The position numbers and the translations under genes are program-made. Of a DNA stretch of 64,000 bases, positions 41,773-53,100 are shown piece by piece. The notes under the pieces were generated by a model. The model was not told the origin of the DNA. It saw nothing but the letters and a program-made list of their open reading frames with translations, and ran no database searches. This stretch comes from Nothophaeocryptopus gaeumannii (taxonomy: Eukaryota > Ascomycota > Dothideomycetes > Mycosphaerellales > Mycosphaerellaceae). Where the stretch lies: positions 2,356,001 to 2,420,000 of the forward strand of contig JASISA010000041.1 in NCBI GenBank assembly GCA_031771865.1, read 5' to 3'. Positions within the stretch are counted from its first letter, which is position 1. Every line of letters starts with the position of its first letter.

Positions 41773-44313
41773 GACAACGGCAGATATCTCCCGGCACACG
41801 ATCTTCACAGTCCCTTGTCTGCAGCATACCTACCGCATCGAGGTAACGGCAGCTACAGCACTGGGTCAAGGATTCTTGCTACTGCAAGGGATACGAGGGC
41901 TACTGCATGCAGGCAGAACCAAAGCCGGCAGGTGGTAATGCTTTTATGCGTTGAGGCACGTTCAATGTTCCGCCAAGGCCGAGAGCTCCGGTGATGCCCA
42001 CGACGCAGAGTCACTGCATCTTTGATAGTTCAACGAAAGATGATTATAGATCATTCGATACTGCAGCAATGCCGCTACATCGCATACGTTGACCGAGCGC
42101 ACCCAGAGCGAAGTGTTCACGCCATTTGGAAGGACTGGATCTTGCCCAGTAGCTGAGAATATCAAGAGGGAGTCCCATCCTTGGGCCAAATGCACGGCGG
42201 CAGCTGTCAGCCAATGTACGAGGCTCGTCACCTCATAGTCGTTCTGCAGGGCAAGTTTTGAGAACCCTCCTCTTAAACACGACGTAACCATACATTCGGG
42301 ATCTAGGCCCTTCGATTCTCGAAGCCTTTCGGCCGTACAAGATGGATAGTCAAGCTATAGGCAGATCGTATCAGAACGCATGGCAGAACGGCAAATGGCA
42401 CCGCGATGTCGCAGGTCTCCTTTGTGCCCACCCGTCCCACTGTGACTTCTGCAGGCTGCTCGTGACTGGGATCAGCGCGTGAGCGGCACGCTGCGCGCTG
42501 ACAGATTCAGCATGCAGTATGATCGACATGCGCTGTGATGGGCTATTCCCAGCCTGCCTCAAACGGAAGTCGCCGGCAATGGCGACGCAAGCGGCGTGTT
42601 CTGTTGTGAATGTCAGCGCCAAGCCGGCCAACCACGAAAATTCAAGCAGCCGCCTGTGACTGGTGCCGAGATCACATTTGCGCCCTCGAGCTGCGTCGCA
42701 ATCCTGACTGATCCTCACAACGGCGATCGACGATTGAGTGGTCGCAGCCGTATCTGCTCGAGCAGCTCTAGTGTTCATCAACAGAAGTTCTTTCACCTAC
42801 TGGTACCTCCTACCGAAATGACCAAGCTTCGGCGGGCTCCAAGGTACGGGTGAACGGCCCGAAAACCAGACATGGTCCATCTACTCTCTCTCTTCTGGAT
42901 GCCATTGCCCCATACATCCGAGCGATGTCCGTGCAAGTCCACCCTGCCGTCAAGAGGAGGCCACAGTGGCGGATTGGCTCCGGTGGTGTATCTCCGGAAG
43001 CCGTGTATCGGATATCCAACATTTCAGGACTTCGCGCATTCGTTATCAGGCAATTGCGTCTCAAGAACTAGCTGCTTCACACCACCGCTATGCGCAAGCT
43101 AGAAAACCCTGCACACATGACGTCTGAGAGAGGACCACCAGGGGTGTTCCTTGTTGCAAGGAACTGGCCTTGTGCATTGCATTGCAGCGGCTGCCGGCTG
43201 GGAACCTTTCTTCCCCACTCCGTGATGGTGTGCAGCCGCTCGTGCGTGGACGCCAAATGACTGGTGGTTGAATGCTTCTGCCTTCTCCCGGCTGGCTTGC
43301 TACTGTTGTAGACTAGAGTCTAGGCCTTGGAACTTGCCGCTGCGAGAGGCTGAGCACCAAGTCTCTCGGCACGTACGGGTGCAGTATGTGCGGAACGGAC
43401 ATGAGTCTGCCAGATACCGTATCATTGTGCTGTTCTGACTGCTTCACCTTCTTCGGAGTTCACGTACGTGTCCCTGAGGCCTTCACGCGGCGACACCACT
43501 ACCTGCTGATCTCCGACACTACTCGAGCAAGCCATGTTGGCACATCGCGTTGTTGTTCCATCAGCAGCATCGAGACGGGCTTGCCTCCGCTCCAACTCGC
43601 AAAGCATGCCATAGGCGCGGTTGAAGATCGGCGTCTTCACGGCTTCAACCGACCAAACCCTCAGTCGCCATTGCATCAATCGACTTCAGCCGTCAGGCGC
43701 GCATTGTGAACAAGTACATCCATGTTCTGTTACATCCACGACTCGCGCTTTTTCTCCACTTGGAACCAATGGTTTCGGTTCGATCGATGGCAAGGCTCTG
43801 ATGTACATCTGCGACGGAGGAAGAGCGCTGTTGGTCGCAATAGACGGAGATGCGTACTGCGCCGCAGGAGTATTGAATGCTACCACGGCCCACAAGAGCA
43901 TGCGGGCAGAACTCTGTTTCCATCGGAGGCATACGCGCGTAGCAGGGACTCTGGCATACGTGGAGCGCGGCACAGCAGCAAACACGGGTTTGGCGAGACA
44001 GTAGGCAAAAAGTCGATTCACTTCTGCTATCAGTGACTGATGAAGAAGATCAAACGCCTGAGATCAAATGCTCTTGTGCCTCCGTGTACATACACGCAAA
44101 GTGCAAACGAATCCACCACGCAATGCCTTGCCATGTGTGTAACCGTAAATGCAGCAACAATCTCCCATCCAAATGCATCGTCGTGGCAGCCTCAAAGCTG
44201 CAAGAATCTTCAAGTGGCCTCCTTGCCTCGCAATGCTGCTGGCAGCAAACTATCAAATTATCGTGCTCGATCACCCCTGAAGTCGTTGGAGTCGAACACA
44301 GCCGGCCTTGATC
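41773..44313. other. Gene-poor region, part 1
   Basis: This 2.5 kb carries many short overlapping frames on both strands but no recognisable domain, signal peptide or splice chain. GC content stays moderate, so it is not an AT-rich RIP block. Confidence 0.5.
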
Positions 44314-44535
44314 TCAGGGGTACGTCGCCGTATGTTGATTCGAAGATCTCGTCTGCCCTCGATGTTTCGTCTGATCAGGACAAACTCCATTCTGGCTGGG
44401 AATCCTGGTCGCCTTGGGTGCGTGAACGCTTGTGCAGAGTGCGAAGGGGTTGCGTCTGCGTGCCTGTTCGCAGGGCTCCGTGATGACTGTGTAGTGGCCA
44501 CACTTCTCCCATTGAAGATGGTTCTTGTAGCACAT
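44314..44535 (-). CDS. Small cysteine/histidine protein of an uncharacterised fungal family
   Basis: A 73-residue frame starting MCYKNHLQWEKCGHYTV. Cys at position 2, the KCGH motif, a later PC and LC and the near-terminal NGVCPD match a widespread family of tiny fungal proteins that begin MC, contain CGH and end in CPxC. In this copy the last cysteine of CPxC is replaced (CPDQ) and the frame continues 20 residues. The family is presumably metal-binding and intracellular; no function is established. The altered end may mean decay or a missed intron. Confidence 0.5.
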   Translation of the reverse strand: MCYKNHLQWEKCGHYTVITEPCEQARRRNPFALCTSVHAPKATRIPSQNGVCPDQTKHRGQTRSSNQHTATYP

Positions 44536-47500
44536 CGCTGCGTCTTGGTTGGGACTCAGGGGGTGATGAGGGCTTCAGCGGTAGATACGAGATCGTGCTA
44601 TTGATCGATGGCTTTGACGGCGGATAAAGGGACTGTTGTAGACCGATGGTCGCCAGACTGGTCCAAATCTCGACCAAACTGTCGGGGGGAATAGGCGCCA
44701 AGGTAGAAGCGATGTCGCGAAATGACGCGATAACGTCCTTTACGGAATGTCGACCAGAGTGGCTTCGAATTCCAATGCTTCTGATTCTTTCTTTGGTCGT
44801 CAAGTTGTTGGAATTTGGAAAGGAGCACAATATCTATTAGTTGTTCAGTCGATGTCTTGAGGATGGTCTCCTGAATAGGCCTCTGACCTGAGAAAGTGTC
44901 AGAGAGTCGAGATCGTCGGCGCTGCCCGTATATGCGACCAAGCCAGAAGCCACCAGAAACTGTACAGAAGATTCTGCTAGCACTTGCTCAAATCAGTCAA
45001 AGCGAGTCGCTTGCATATAAACAGTTCGGCGAACAGCGGCGGGAGGGTAATTTTGCCTGCTCACATTGGCGCACGCATTTATCCAGCCCTTTCAGTGCTT
45101 TCAGGCGGCACCGGACTGCTGGGTCCGATCTGCTTAGTACGGCGATATTCGATTGTGAAGAAAGTGGATACCTATACCGTGTTCCCTGCGCTTCGCATAG
45201 CGGCGGGGTCCAGTCGTCGCGTGCCCCGTTATGAACTGCCTTATGTAGTATTGGTGTCAATCATTGTCATGACCTTTGCCCGGTCAACCGCTGCCCCGGG
45301 TTTGATAGCCCTGGCTGTTGGCCACTGTGTGATCGATTCCGTTGGCCAAACAAGCAACAAGTGACAGCTGTCACTCCTGGCAGCAGGCATTGCTACTCGT
45401 GCAAGACAATGTGAAAAGACCATCACGACCGAAGAGAATGCGAATGCTCTAGACACAACCACGTGGCTGAGCTAGAATGTTCAAGCTCGAAACTAGCAAG
45501 GAGGGCTCAAGCCATCTGCTCCTTCGATGCAAGTCTGAAGACCACAAAGGTCAGATCTCTGCAGTACGTCTTATCGACCCGAAGAAGTGGCGAACTTGAA
45601 GGTGTTCTCAACCATATGGCAGACAAGGATTCCCCTGGCCCATGCAAACGCCATGTTCGATCACGGCCATCCGGGACATCTGTGGTCCTGCAGAGTAACC
45701 TCCATGTAGTAACGGTGGTAATGCCAGCTGAAGAATTGGACGGACCAAACGAGAAGCCAATGGAGACCATATCTCGGGAAACTCGTACGCTGGCAGCGTG
45801 AGTCGGCAAGACTGGGATATTTCGCGAATCCAGCGCTCTGATTGCACGAAGCAAGCCGGTAAACACTACTTTTGTTCAGTCATCAGTCTTCACGGGTCAA
45901 AACAGTTCGTCCGAGAAGTCCTCGCAGGACAGCAAGGAGATGTTGATCGTCTGTGACGTGGACGTTTCCCTCATCTGGGTCCAGTTTGTGTTGCATCTCG
46001 GCTCAACACGCGTCCGATAGTGAAGACAGTAGTGTATCACTTGTAGTCAATCATAGATAGAAAGAACGACGCATTTTGCGTCTTCAAAAGGCGAGGGCGC
46101 CAAACTTTGTCGACTTGGTCCAAGCAAGGTCCTTTCAGTATCATTAAAAGAGGCCTGCAACGAATCAGCATCCACAGTCCAACGGCGCAAGGCTGAAGAA
46201 GAACGGCGGCAAGAACGGGAGGATTCCACGTGCGCTGGGAAGAGTTCCCCGCCGATGCAGCTAGGGGAGGCGGACCTGTCGCTCTCGTCTGAGCAATAGG
46301 AGGCATCAGCGAGAGTGCATGTTCGAGGCCTCTGTGTTACCGCCGGTCAAGTAGGCTGTCAAAGGGCCTCGACGATCCGTGGGTCCAGGAGGGCTAGGCA
46401 TTGACAGCGACATCATTCCTTCGTCGTACGACTATACTGAGTATCCTTAGCACTCACATCATGTCCGATATCTCCTTCTTTTACTTTATTGCTTTCAACC
46501 GCACCTTGATCGCAGGACAAGACTTCCAGAGATGTCGAATGTCGAAGGTTCAAAACGGCCACGCGGTGCGAACCGCCCATTGCTCTAAAGTGAAGAAGAT
46601 GCAGGTTGGTCGGGGAGTCCGGAGGCCAGAAGCCTAGCGAACTCAAACCCAACCGACATGGTTGACGCCTCGCAGCCGGAAGAGCTTCTGTCCGGCCCTG
46701 TAGCAGCGTCAGAATTGCTGAGTGCTCACACCCTCAAAGGGCTGTCTAGGAAAAGATGTTTGGAAGATATGTCCAGATTGTGATTGAGAAGTGAAGTCTC
46801 CGCAAATCTAAAGTTCGACTTTCCTCTCGCCCCGAACCTTGTCGATTCCGATCTTCGAACCCAAATCTTAGGATCGGCTTGGCAACAACCTACAAACAAC
46901 CCGGCACCATGCTCAACAATTGCTGACACGCCGCTACGAATGTACGAGCAAATGACTCAAGAATTGTTCTATGACACTCTGTCGGCCAATATCACTGCGC
47001 ACAAGACTCATCCCACCATCTGGGTGACCTTCATATGTTTCTCCATCGTTGCCTCGGCACAATAGTGAAATTTTCCCGAGACGATTACCTCCCACGAGTG
47101 CAAAGCAGAGGATCCTGTCCTTGGCACAGATGTGCGGTATGGACCGATTCTGTAAAAGCCCTCATCGCACGGTGTGAATCTGGTAGCAGTTCCTTACCTT
47201 CCCCCGCCGCATTCCAAGTCGTGTCAGCTACCGCCAGCCGGTTGGTTGCGCGAATCAGGTCGTATTACAAATGTGATGTTGATTGTACTCTTTGTTCCAT
47301 GCTGGCGGACTGGGACTTCCATGTTCGCAATCCTTGAAACGGCCACATAGCTCGATTAGGAGAATAGCTGAGCTCTGGGCCACACTCCGTCCTCACGATT
47401 CTGGTATTTTTACATATGAATGCGACCTCTGTATCCCAGATGTGACTCATTCTCGAAGACCCGGTGCGTCGGTACAGTGCTTTCTTCCCGTCCGAGTACT

Positions 47501-47705
47501 GTGTGAGCATTGATTGATTCGAGCATCCGTTGCATCGGTACAGTGTTGACTTCCCGTTCGAATGTCGTGGACGAATTAGAAGTCCAAATACCACCCTCCC
47601 ATTGCTGTAAATCGCATACATGCTGCAGTATGCCGTGCGTTTGAAACTTGTCAAAATGTTGATTCAATCCGCAGCGTTTCAGACTCCTCTGCGCTCGTTT
47701 CTCGT
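44536..47705. other. Gene-poor region, part 2
   Basis: This 3.2 kb holds open frames up to about 120 codons on both strands (for example 45463-45801 and 46784-47065) that I could not tie to a start, splice chain or family. A degenerate direct repeat lies at 47453-47572. Confidence 0.45.
47453..47572. repeat. Degenerate direct repeat, two copies about 64 nt apart
   Basis: Both copies share TCGGTACAGTG, then a few differing bases, then CTTCCCGT(C/T)CGA. The first core is near 47468 and the second near 47532. Similarity extends to a flanking TTCGA on the left. Origin unknown. Confidence 0.6.
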
Positions 47706-48483
47706 TCAGGCAGCAGTACCAGCCATAACCAAGTCCAGAAAAGCAGAACGTCGCGGCGTGTGTTGAAGCTGACAGAATGAAGTATGGCGTGGTATCGGAA
47801 GCTTGACGTCTTCATCAAGATCGCAATTGCTGAAATCGTGCGGCGTTAAAGCAGTGAGCGTCCAGAACGGGCTTGACTTCGACGTGAGAGGTGTCGCCTT
47901 GGAATGTCCGCTGATGGTCGACCTGTCCATGGCCATCGAGGAAATCGATGCCACTGAGCTCTCCGTCTCAGCGCCGCTGTTGCTTACCTGCAACTCTTGC
48001 ACCTGTCTGGCTTGGATGACTCGCCATAGCATCCATCGTATGACCCAATTGCCCCCGTGGTCTGTCCTGATCAGATCATAGATGCCCTTTGTCTTATTCG
48101 ATGCCAAGTCGTAGATTGTGTCGACTTGCATCTGGAAAGCCGCCTCCGTCATCTGCGTCAGGCTGTAGGAGGGACGACGCTCTCGTCTTCCATAAGGTGT
48201 GCGTGTAAAGACTGGCGTGAGTCGAACAGTCTCTCCATTCCCGCCTTGGCTTCTTCCTGTCATGCCAAAGTTAGTGCACGGGGACTAAAACCGGCGTACC
48301 GTCAGACTAGCCTACCTTCATCCGTCTATAGATGTCTTGGTGTCGATAGCTGTTCTCTTGCAGGCCAAGATGAAGGAAGAAGTTTGACTTGGTGTCGTCC
48401 GGTGCTACCGTAATGCCAGAAGGCCCATTGAAGCAGAGAAAATCATCGAGACTCAGGCGTGTGCACAGCCTTGAGCCTGGCAT
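47706..48483 (-). CDS. Unrecognised gene, two exons, with an apparent frameshift
   Basis: Exon 1 (48483-48316, 56 codons) begins MPGSRLCTRLSLDDFLCF and reads on as clear protein (VAPDDTKSNFFLHLGLQ, YRHQDIYRRMK) to a GTAGGC donor. The intron ends in CATGACAG at 48257. Exon 2 first reads EEAKAGMERLFDSRQSLHAHLM. Within the next 20 codons that frame closes at TGA (48160-48158), while a neighbouring frame carries SLTQMTEAAFQMQVDTIYDL and WVIRWMLWRVIQARQVQEL and stays open to 47706. Joining them needs a one-base loss or two-base gain near 48165-48185. No domain is recognised; the amphipathic helices suggest an intracellular protein. Either a decayed orphan gene or an error in the sequence. Confidence 0.5.
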
Positions 48484-49232
48484 GAGTAGAGTGCGTGCTC
48501 AAGGCTGCTGAAGAATACGCTCTGATATGGGTTGGCGCTCATTAATATGACGTAGCGAATATATTGTTGTCGAAGTGCTGAATGCTGATGTGTCCCACGA
48601 AGTTTCGTTGATGGTGTGTAAGACCATCTGGAGGTCCGGCGTGGCGTGCAGGCTGAATCAGAAGTGGAGGGCACCTGCATCTCATATACACAATCACTAG
48701 GACCCAGGAGCCAGGATATCAACGTCTCATGAAGACGGCGCAGCACCTGATCTTGGTCAGACCGGCAACCAGTGGGACGAGGGTTAGACCTGTCCCGAAA
48801 TCATGGACTTGGGAAGCTGGCTCTGCCTGCAACTAGCACGGGGAAGGCTTCGGCGCCCTGGCACATGGTTGGTCGGGTCAGCACGAGGACATGCCTTCTG
48901 TCGGTCAGGGGGCGAGCACTGCGATCAAGGTGCGTAGGCAAGATAAATCCCATTGGACGGCTTCTCCATCCGGCAGTCCGCAAGAGCAGGTACGCACAAC
49001 GCAGACACGGCTTCAGAGATCCCATTCCAAATGCATGGTTACTGGCTCAACCTAATCTTATCGGGTGTCGCAATAGCAGCGGAATCGACGGTTCGCCTAG
49101 CACTGGACAAGCTCGTTCATTGCACTGCACGGGCGACGTGAGGCGGGGATAGTCGAGACCTCGGAGTCATCTCCTACGGTCCTACCAACTAGCGAGCGGA
49201 AGCACATCCACTTGACCTAATAATATCCGTCT
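48484..49232. other. Intergenic, divergent
   Basis: This 750 bp gap separates two unrecognised genes that diverge. No element was seen. Confidence 0.45.
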
Positions 49233-50169
49233 ATGTCCTTCGTCTCGGCTCGTGAAGCGATGCTGACGAACATGGACAGGGAAATTTCTGACATTGATCC
49301 TGGAGACACTGAAAATGCTGAAGAAGTGAGGTTGGGTTGTCTGCTTGTGCGAAACGCATCTTCATGGACTCCCATGTCGACGCATTGACCTCTTCCGTCC
49401 GCCTCGGGTTCGGCGCCTTGCCGAGAAACAGCGAACTGTCCCGGTCCGGCCTCTCCTCTCTCGGCCTCACAATCCAGCCTCCCTCTTCGACATTCTGGTC
49501 TGCTGGCGCGGCTTCTAATCACCCGTATCCATCTCTTCTGTCGACATATGTTACCCACGAGTCAGTCCAGCGCTGCAAGCGAGTGGCAGGAGCTGCAAAA
49601 TGAATGCCGTGCAGATGCCTATGGCTACGCAGGCATCCTAATCCAATCGGCGACCATTATCGATGAGGACAAACTCTCTTAAAGTGCTGGAAAGGTCAAA
49701 TTTATTGAAGTTGTGACTCGTAGCGTTGTCACAGCAAGGGAGAAGCTGAAGACGTGAAGTCCAAACAAGGTTGTAAAAGTCAAGGCCGATATGGAAGTTG
49801 CACTTGCCTCATTTCAGAGATTTACTTTCAGTATACCTTCGGGGATGGCATGCGCTTATGCTTATCACGCCGGACAACGCTTCCCCCGAGTCAGTTGCAG
49901 CGCGCTTCCAAAGCATGCTTCCTCCTATTCCAGACATCCGACCCAGGACCATGCGCGCAAAGGATGCTGATCGGCTCTTTCGAGGAGTGCGACACGGAAA
50001 GCTGGTCTATCACGATGTCCGTGTGCCATTGCAGCAACTTGTGAGGAACGAGCTTCATTCATCAATCTATGCTACGCAGCCCAACGTCACTTTAAGTTCC
50101 GCACCCGTATTGCCAACCCCCAGCTCCAATAGGACACGCAGCCTACACCTTTCAACTAAGCCCACATAG
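49233..50169 (+). CDS. Unrecognised multi-exon gene overlapping the 3' end of the DDX60-like gene
   Basis: Tentative. It begins MSFVSAREAMLTNMDREISD at 49233, acidic and protein-like to GAA GAA before a GTGAGG donor at 49326. A frame in the same phase resumes near 49566 (EWQELQNECRADAYGYAGIL). It meets TAA at 49680, then continues as KVKFIEVVTRSVVTAREKLK to a GTGAAG donor near 49756. The last exon is secure: it joins in phase (DLLSVYLRGWHALMLI) and runs through RAKDADRLFRGVRHGKLVYH to TAG at 50167-50169. The middle of the model and the TAA are unresolved. No domain recognised. The coding end overlaps the stop of the helicase gene on the other strand by 14 bp. Confidence 0.4.
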
Positions 50170-53100
50170 CACGGAACTTAACAGTGAATTCCGCATGCAG
50201 CTTTTGGAACGCCTTCAGCACATGTTTCAATCCCTCGCCGCCCTCGCCATCCCAAGCGCTCAGCTCTTCAGCCAACGCACGAGCCTCCTCACCCATAGCC
50301 TTATCCTGGGTCTCCGCAACCTCTTCTTCCTCATCGCCAGCGAGATCCTCCCAGCTGTCAGCATTCTTAGCCTGCTTTTTCGTAGGAGCTTGAGGTCGTG
50401 CTGGCTTGGTGCGGTCCGCGATAACAACACCAGAATCAGCAACGCTTGGTGCCGAATCTGCCTCGCTCTGGACTTCCGTAGCCGCAACCTTGTCATCTTC
50501 GGCTTCTTCGTGTGCATCCAAATTGCCCATGACGTCGAGCATGTCAAGGTCGTTGCCTTCAGAGACCTTCATGAAGTTCATCAAGCTTGTGATGATGGTA
50601 GCCAAGACCAGAGAGAAGTCGTTGAGCAAGAACCAGATATCTGCTCTTCGGACTCGGTTGGCGCGCTCGATGGTCTGTACATCGCCGTGCTTGAAGAAGT
50701 CCAGCAGATATGCGTTGAGTGGAACGTCCATTTCCTCGGGGTACACGTCCATGTGAGGGATCACGGCCTCCTCCAGGAAGACTCCATCGCGAGTGGTCTG
50801 ACACAGGTCGTGGATGTTGTCGAAATCGTCGCCTGCGCCTGAGAGCGCTACGAACGATGAGCGAATGTGCGCAGGCGGAAGCGACGCGATGCCAGAAGAT
50901 GCCTTCTTATCGTCTGCGCCAGCCTTGATGCCCGACAGAGGTAGAGTACGGTCCTGGTCCTTGATATGCTGATCGACGAAAGTCTCGACGTAAGCACGGT
51001 AGACTTCTAGGGTCTGCTGGTTGTGATCGACCAGAATCTTTGATGCTGACTCTGGCAGAGGTGGCAGGAACACGATCGACGAGGACGGTTTCACCACTTC
51101 TTGCCTGTATTCATCGTCCGCTTGACGACACTGGATGCGGTTGAATAGATGAGACATGACAAGCATCAGCATCTCCAGCGTGTCTTTCTCGTTCTTCTCG
51201 ATGTTCGCGCAGAGCTCGTGGAAGTAGCCCTCTTTGAGAAGAGCGTGGAATGCGAATGACGAGTTCTCCGTGAAATAGAGATGAGACACAAGACCAGCGA
51301 AGTTCAAAGGTGCGCCATCTGACCCGAGAAGCTGCTGGCGGCGAAGATACTCAATGGAGAACCGCAGATGGTGCATTGTCTGGTCTTTGAATGATGCGCC
51401 GCCCATGTACAGACGCGGCTGGGAGAGCAATGCGTTGATGGCGTTGACCGAGTATTTCGCGTTCTTCGACTCGTGTAGCAGAGTGAACAATCGCAGCACC
51501 AGAGTCGTCGTGATTGGAAAGTGACCGTTAAGATCGGGCAGTCTGGAGCTCAATAGCCTGCACACCTTCTCCCTCGAGACACCTTGGAAGACAACGTTTC
51601 CAAGGAGGTCAAAGCCACGACGTCCAGCACGACCAGCGCATTGTCGGTAGTTGAGCGCAGTCAAGAAGACGGAATCTCCGGAGAAGACGACAGTCTTACA
51701 AGGCATGTTGATACCCAGAGCAAGCGTGCCAGTAGCGATGATGACTCGCAAGAACCTCTTTCGGAAGAGGATCTCCACCACCTGCCTGTATTTCCTGTTC
51801 ATACCAGCGTGATGAACGCCGACGCCTCTCCAGAGCGCCTCAATGAGCCACTGGGCGACATCACGCCTCCTCAGCTGACGAGTGTAAGTCTCAAGTTCCG
51901 ATGATTGCACTTTGGTGTGGTCGGCGAAATGATAGCCCTCGACGGGAGCCTCCGGGTCGAACGAGTCCCACTTCGAGCCTTCGTCGGCAGTGTCGCGTTG
52001 CATTTCAAACTTTGACATCTCATCGCCATCCTCTGTCTGTGGCTTCGCCTTCTTTGCGGAAGCTTTCTTGGCATTGGCCTTCTCTTTGAGGCGTTTGTGC
52101 TCCTCCCACCGCTCGAGAGTGCGCTGCCACTTGGCTCCAGATTTCGCTTGCTTCAATTCGGCAGCTTGTAGTTGCTCCACAACGGCTTTACAGATCTTCT
52201 CGCACTCGTGACGGTCGTAATTGAAGAGGATTGCCGGAAGGGCATCTTGCTGGTGCAGGCGACAGAGAAGGGGCAGTGTCGTTGACTTGACGTCCTGAGC
52301 ATCCACTTGCTTCAGTTTCGGAGCATCCGCCTCGCCTGTGGTGGAGTAGACGTCTTCGCGTTGGGCGTTTCGGAATCCTTGCTCCAGCTCACGCAATAGA
52401 CGGTCATATGGTGAGTCCGGCTCATTTAGCCACTGGCGCAGGACCACCTTGAGCTCCTTCTCCCAGTTGAGAATATCAACCTTGCGGGAGACAGCAGGCA
52501 GCGCCTTGGCGGGGTCGAGCTTGGAGGGCACTGCATAAATTTTCGTCTGCACTTTCGTCATGGCTTTCCACAAGCTGTAGCAGTCACGAGGCTCCAGAGC
52601 GAGATCTTCTGGAATGCCTCTCGTCTTATCGACCATACCAGCAACCGGGTGAATGAAGTTGAAGCCAGTCAGGCCTTCTAGACCAAGGACGCCAAAACCG
52701 GTCTTCTCCGGCAGTCCGTGGAAGGTGAACTGCTTTGGAGCGACGTAGAAGTACTTTCGCAAGTCGGAATAACGGTATGGGTGCTGCACTGTGACTAGTT
52801 CCTTGCCAATGGCTTCTTGCGTGGATCCAAGCCAGCTGCTGAATTCTTCTGGGTTACCGACTGTAGCAGATAGGGCGATGATCGGGCAAGGTGCCATCAG
52901 AAGCAGCTGCTCCCAAACAACGCCGTCCTCGGCCTGGCCGATAGAGTGAATCTCGTCGAAGATGATTCGCTTGACCCTGCTAGACCACGAGTTGGCATGT
53001 GCCGGGGCGAGCAGCATGATCTGCAGTACGTGCGGTACGGTGACGAGCACTTGACATCCGGTGGGGTTGTTGATGCGGTAGTCTCGAGTATGAATGGCCC

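Noticed and set aside
45463..45801. 112-codon plus-strand frame in the gene-poor region
   Set aside because: It is possible protein, but there is no start context, splice chain, domain or partner, and the opposite strand is open over the same bases.
46784..47065. 93-codon plus-strand frame with moderately protein-like composition
   Set aside because: It does not start at an ATG (the first in-frame codon is not ATG) and shows no family features. Too weak to call.
49217..49558. Minus-strand frames opposite the orphan gene at 49.2-49.6 kb
   Set aside because: They are antisense images of a stretch open in several frames. The plus-strand start and last exon fit better.
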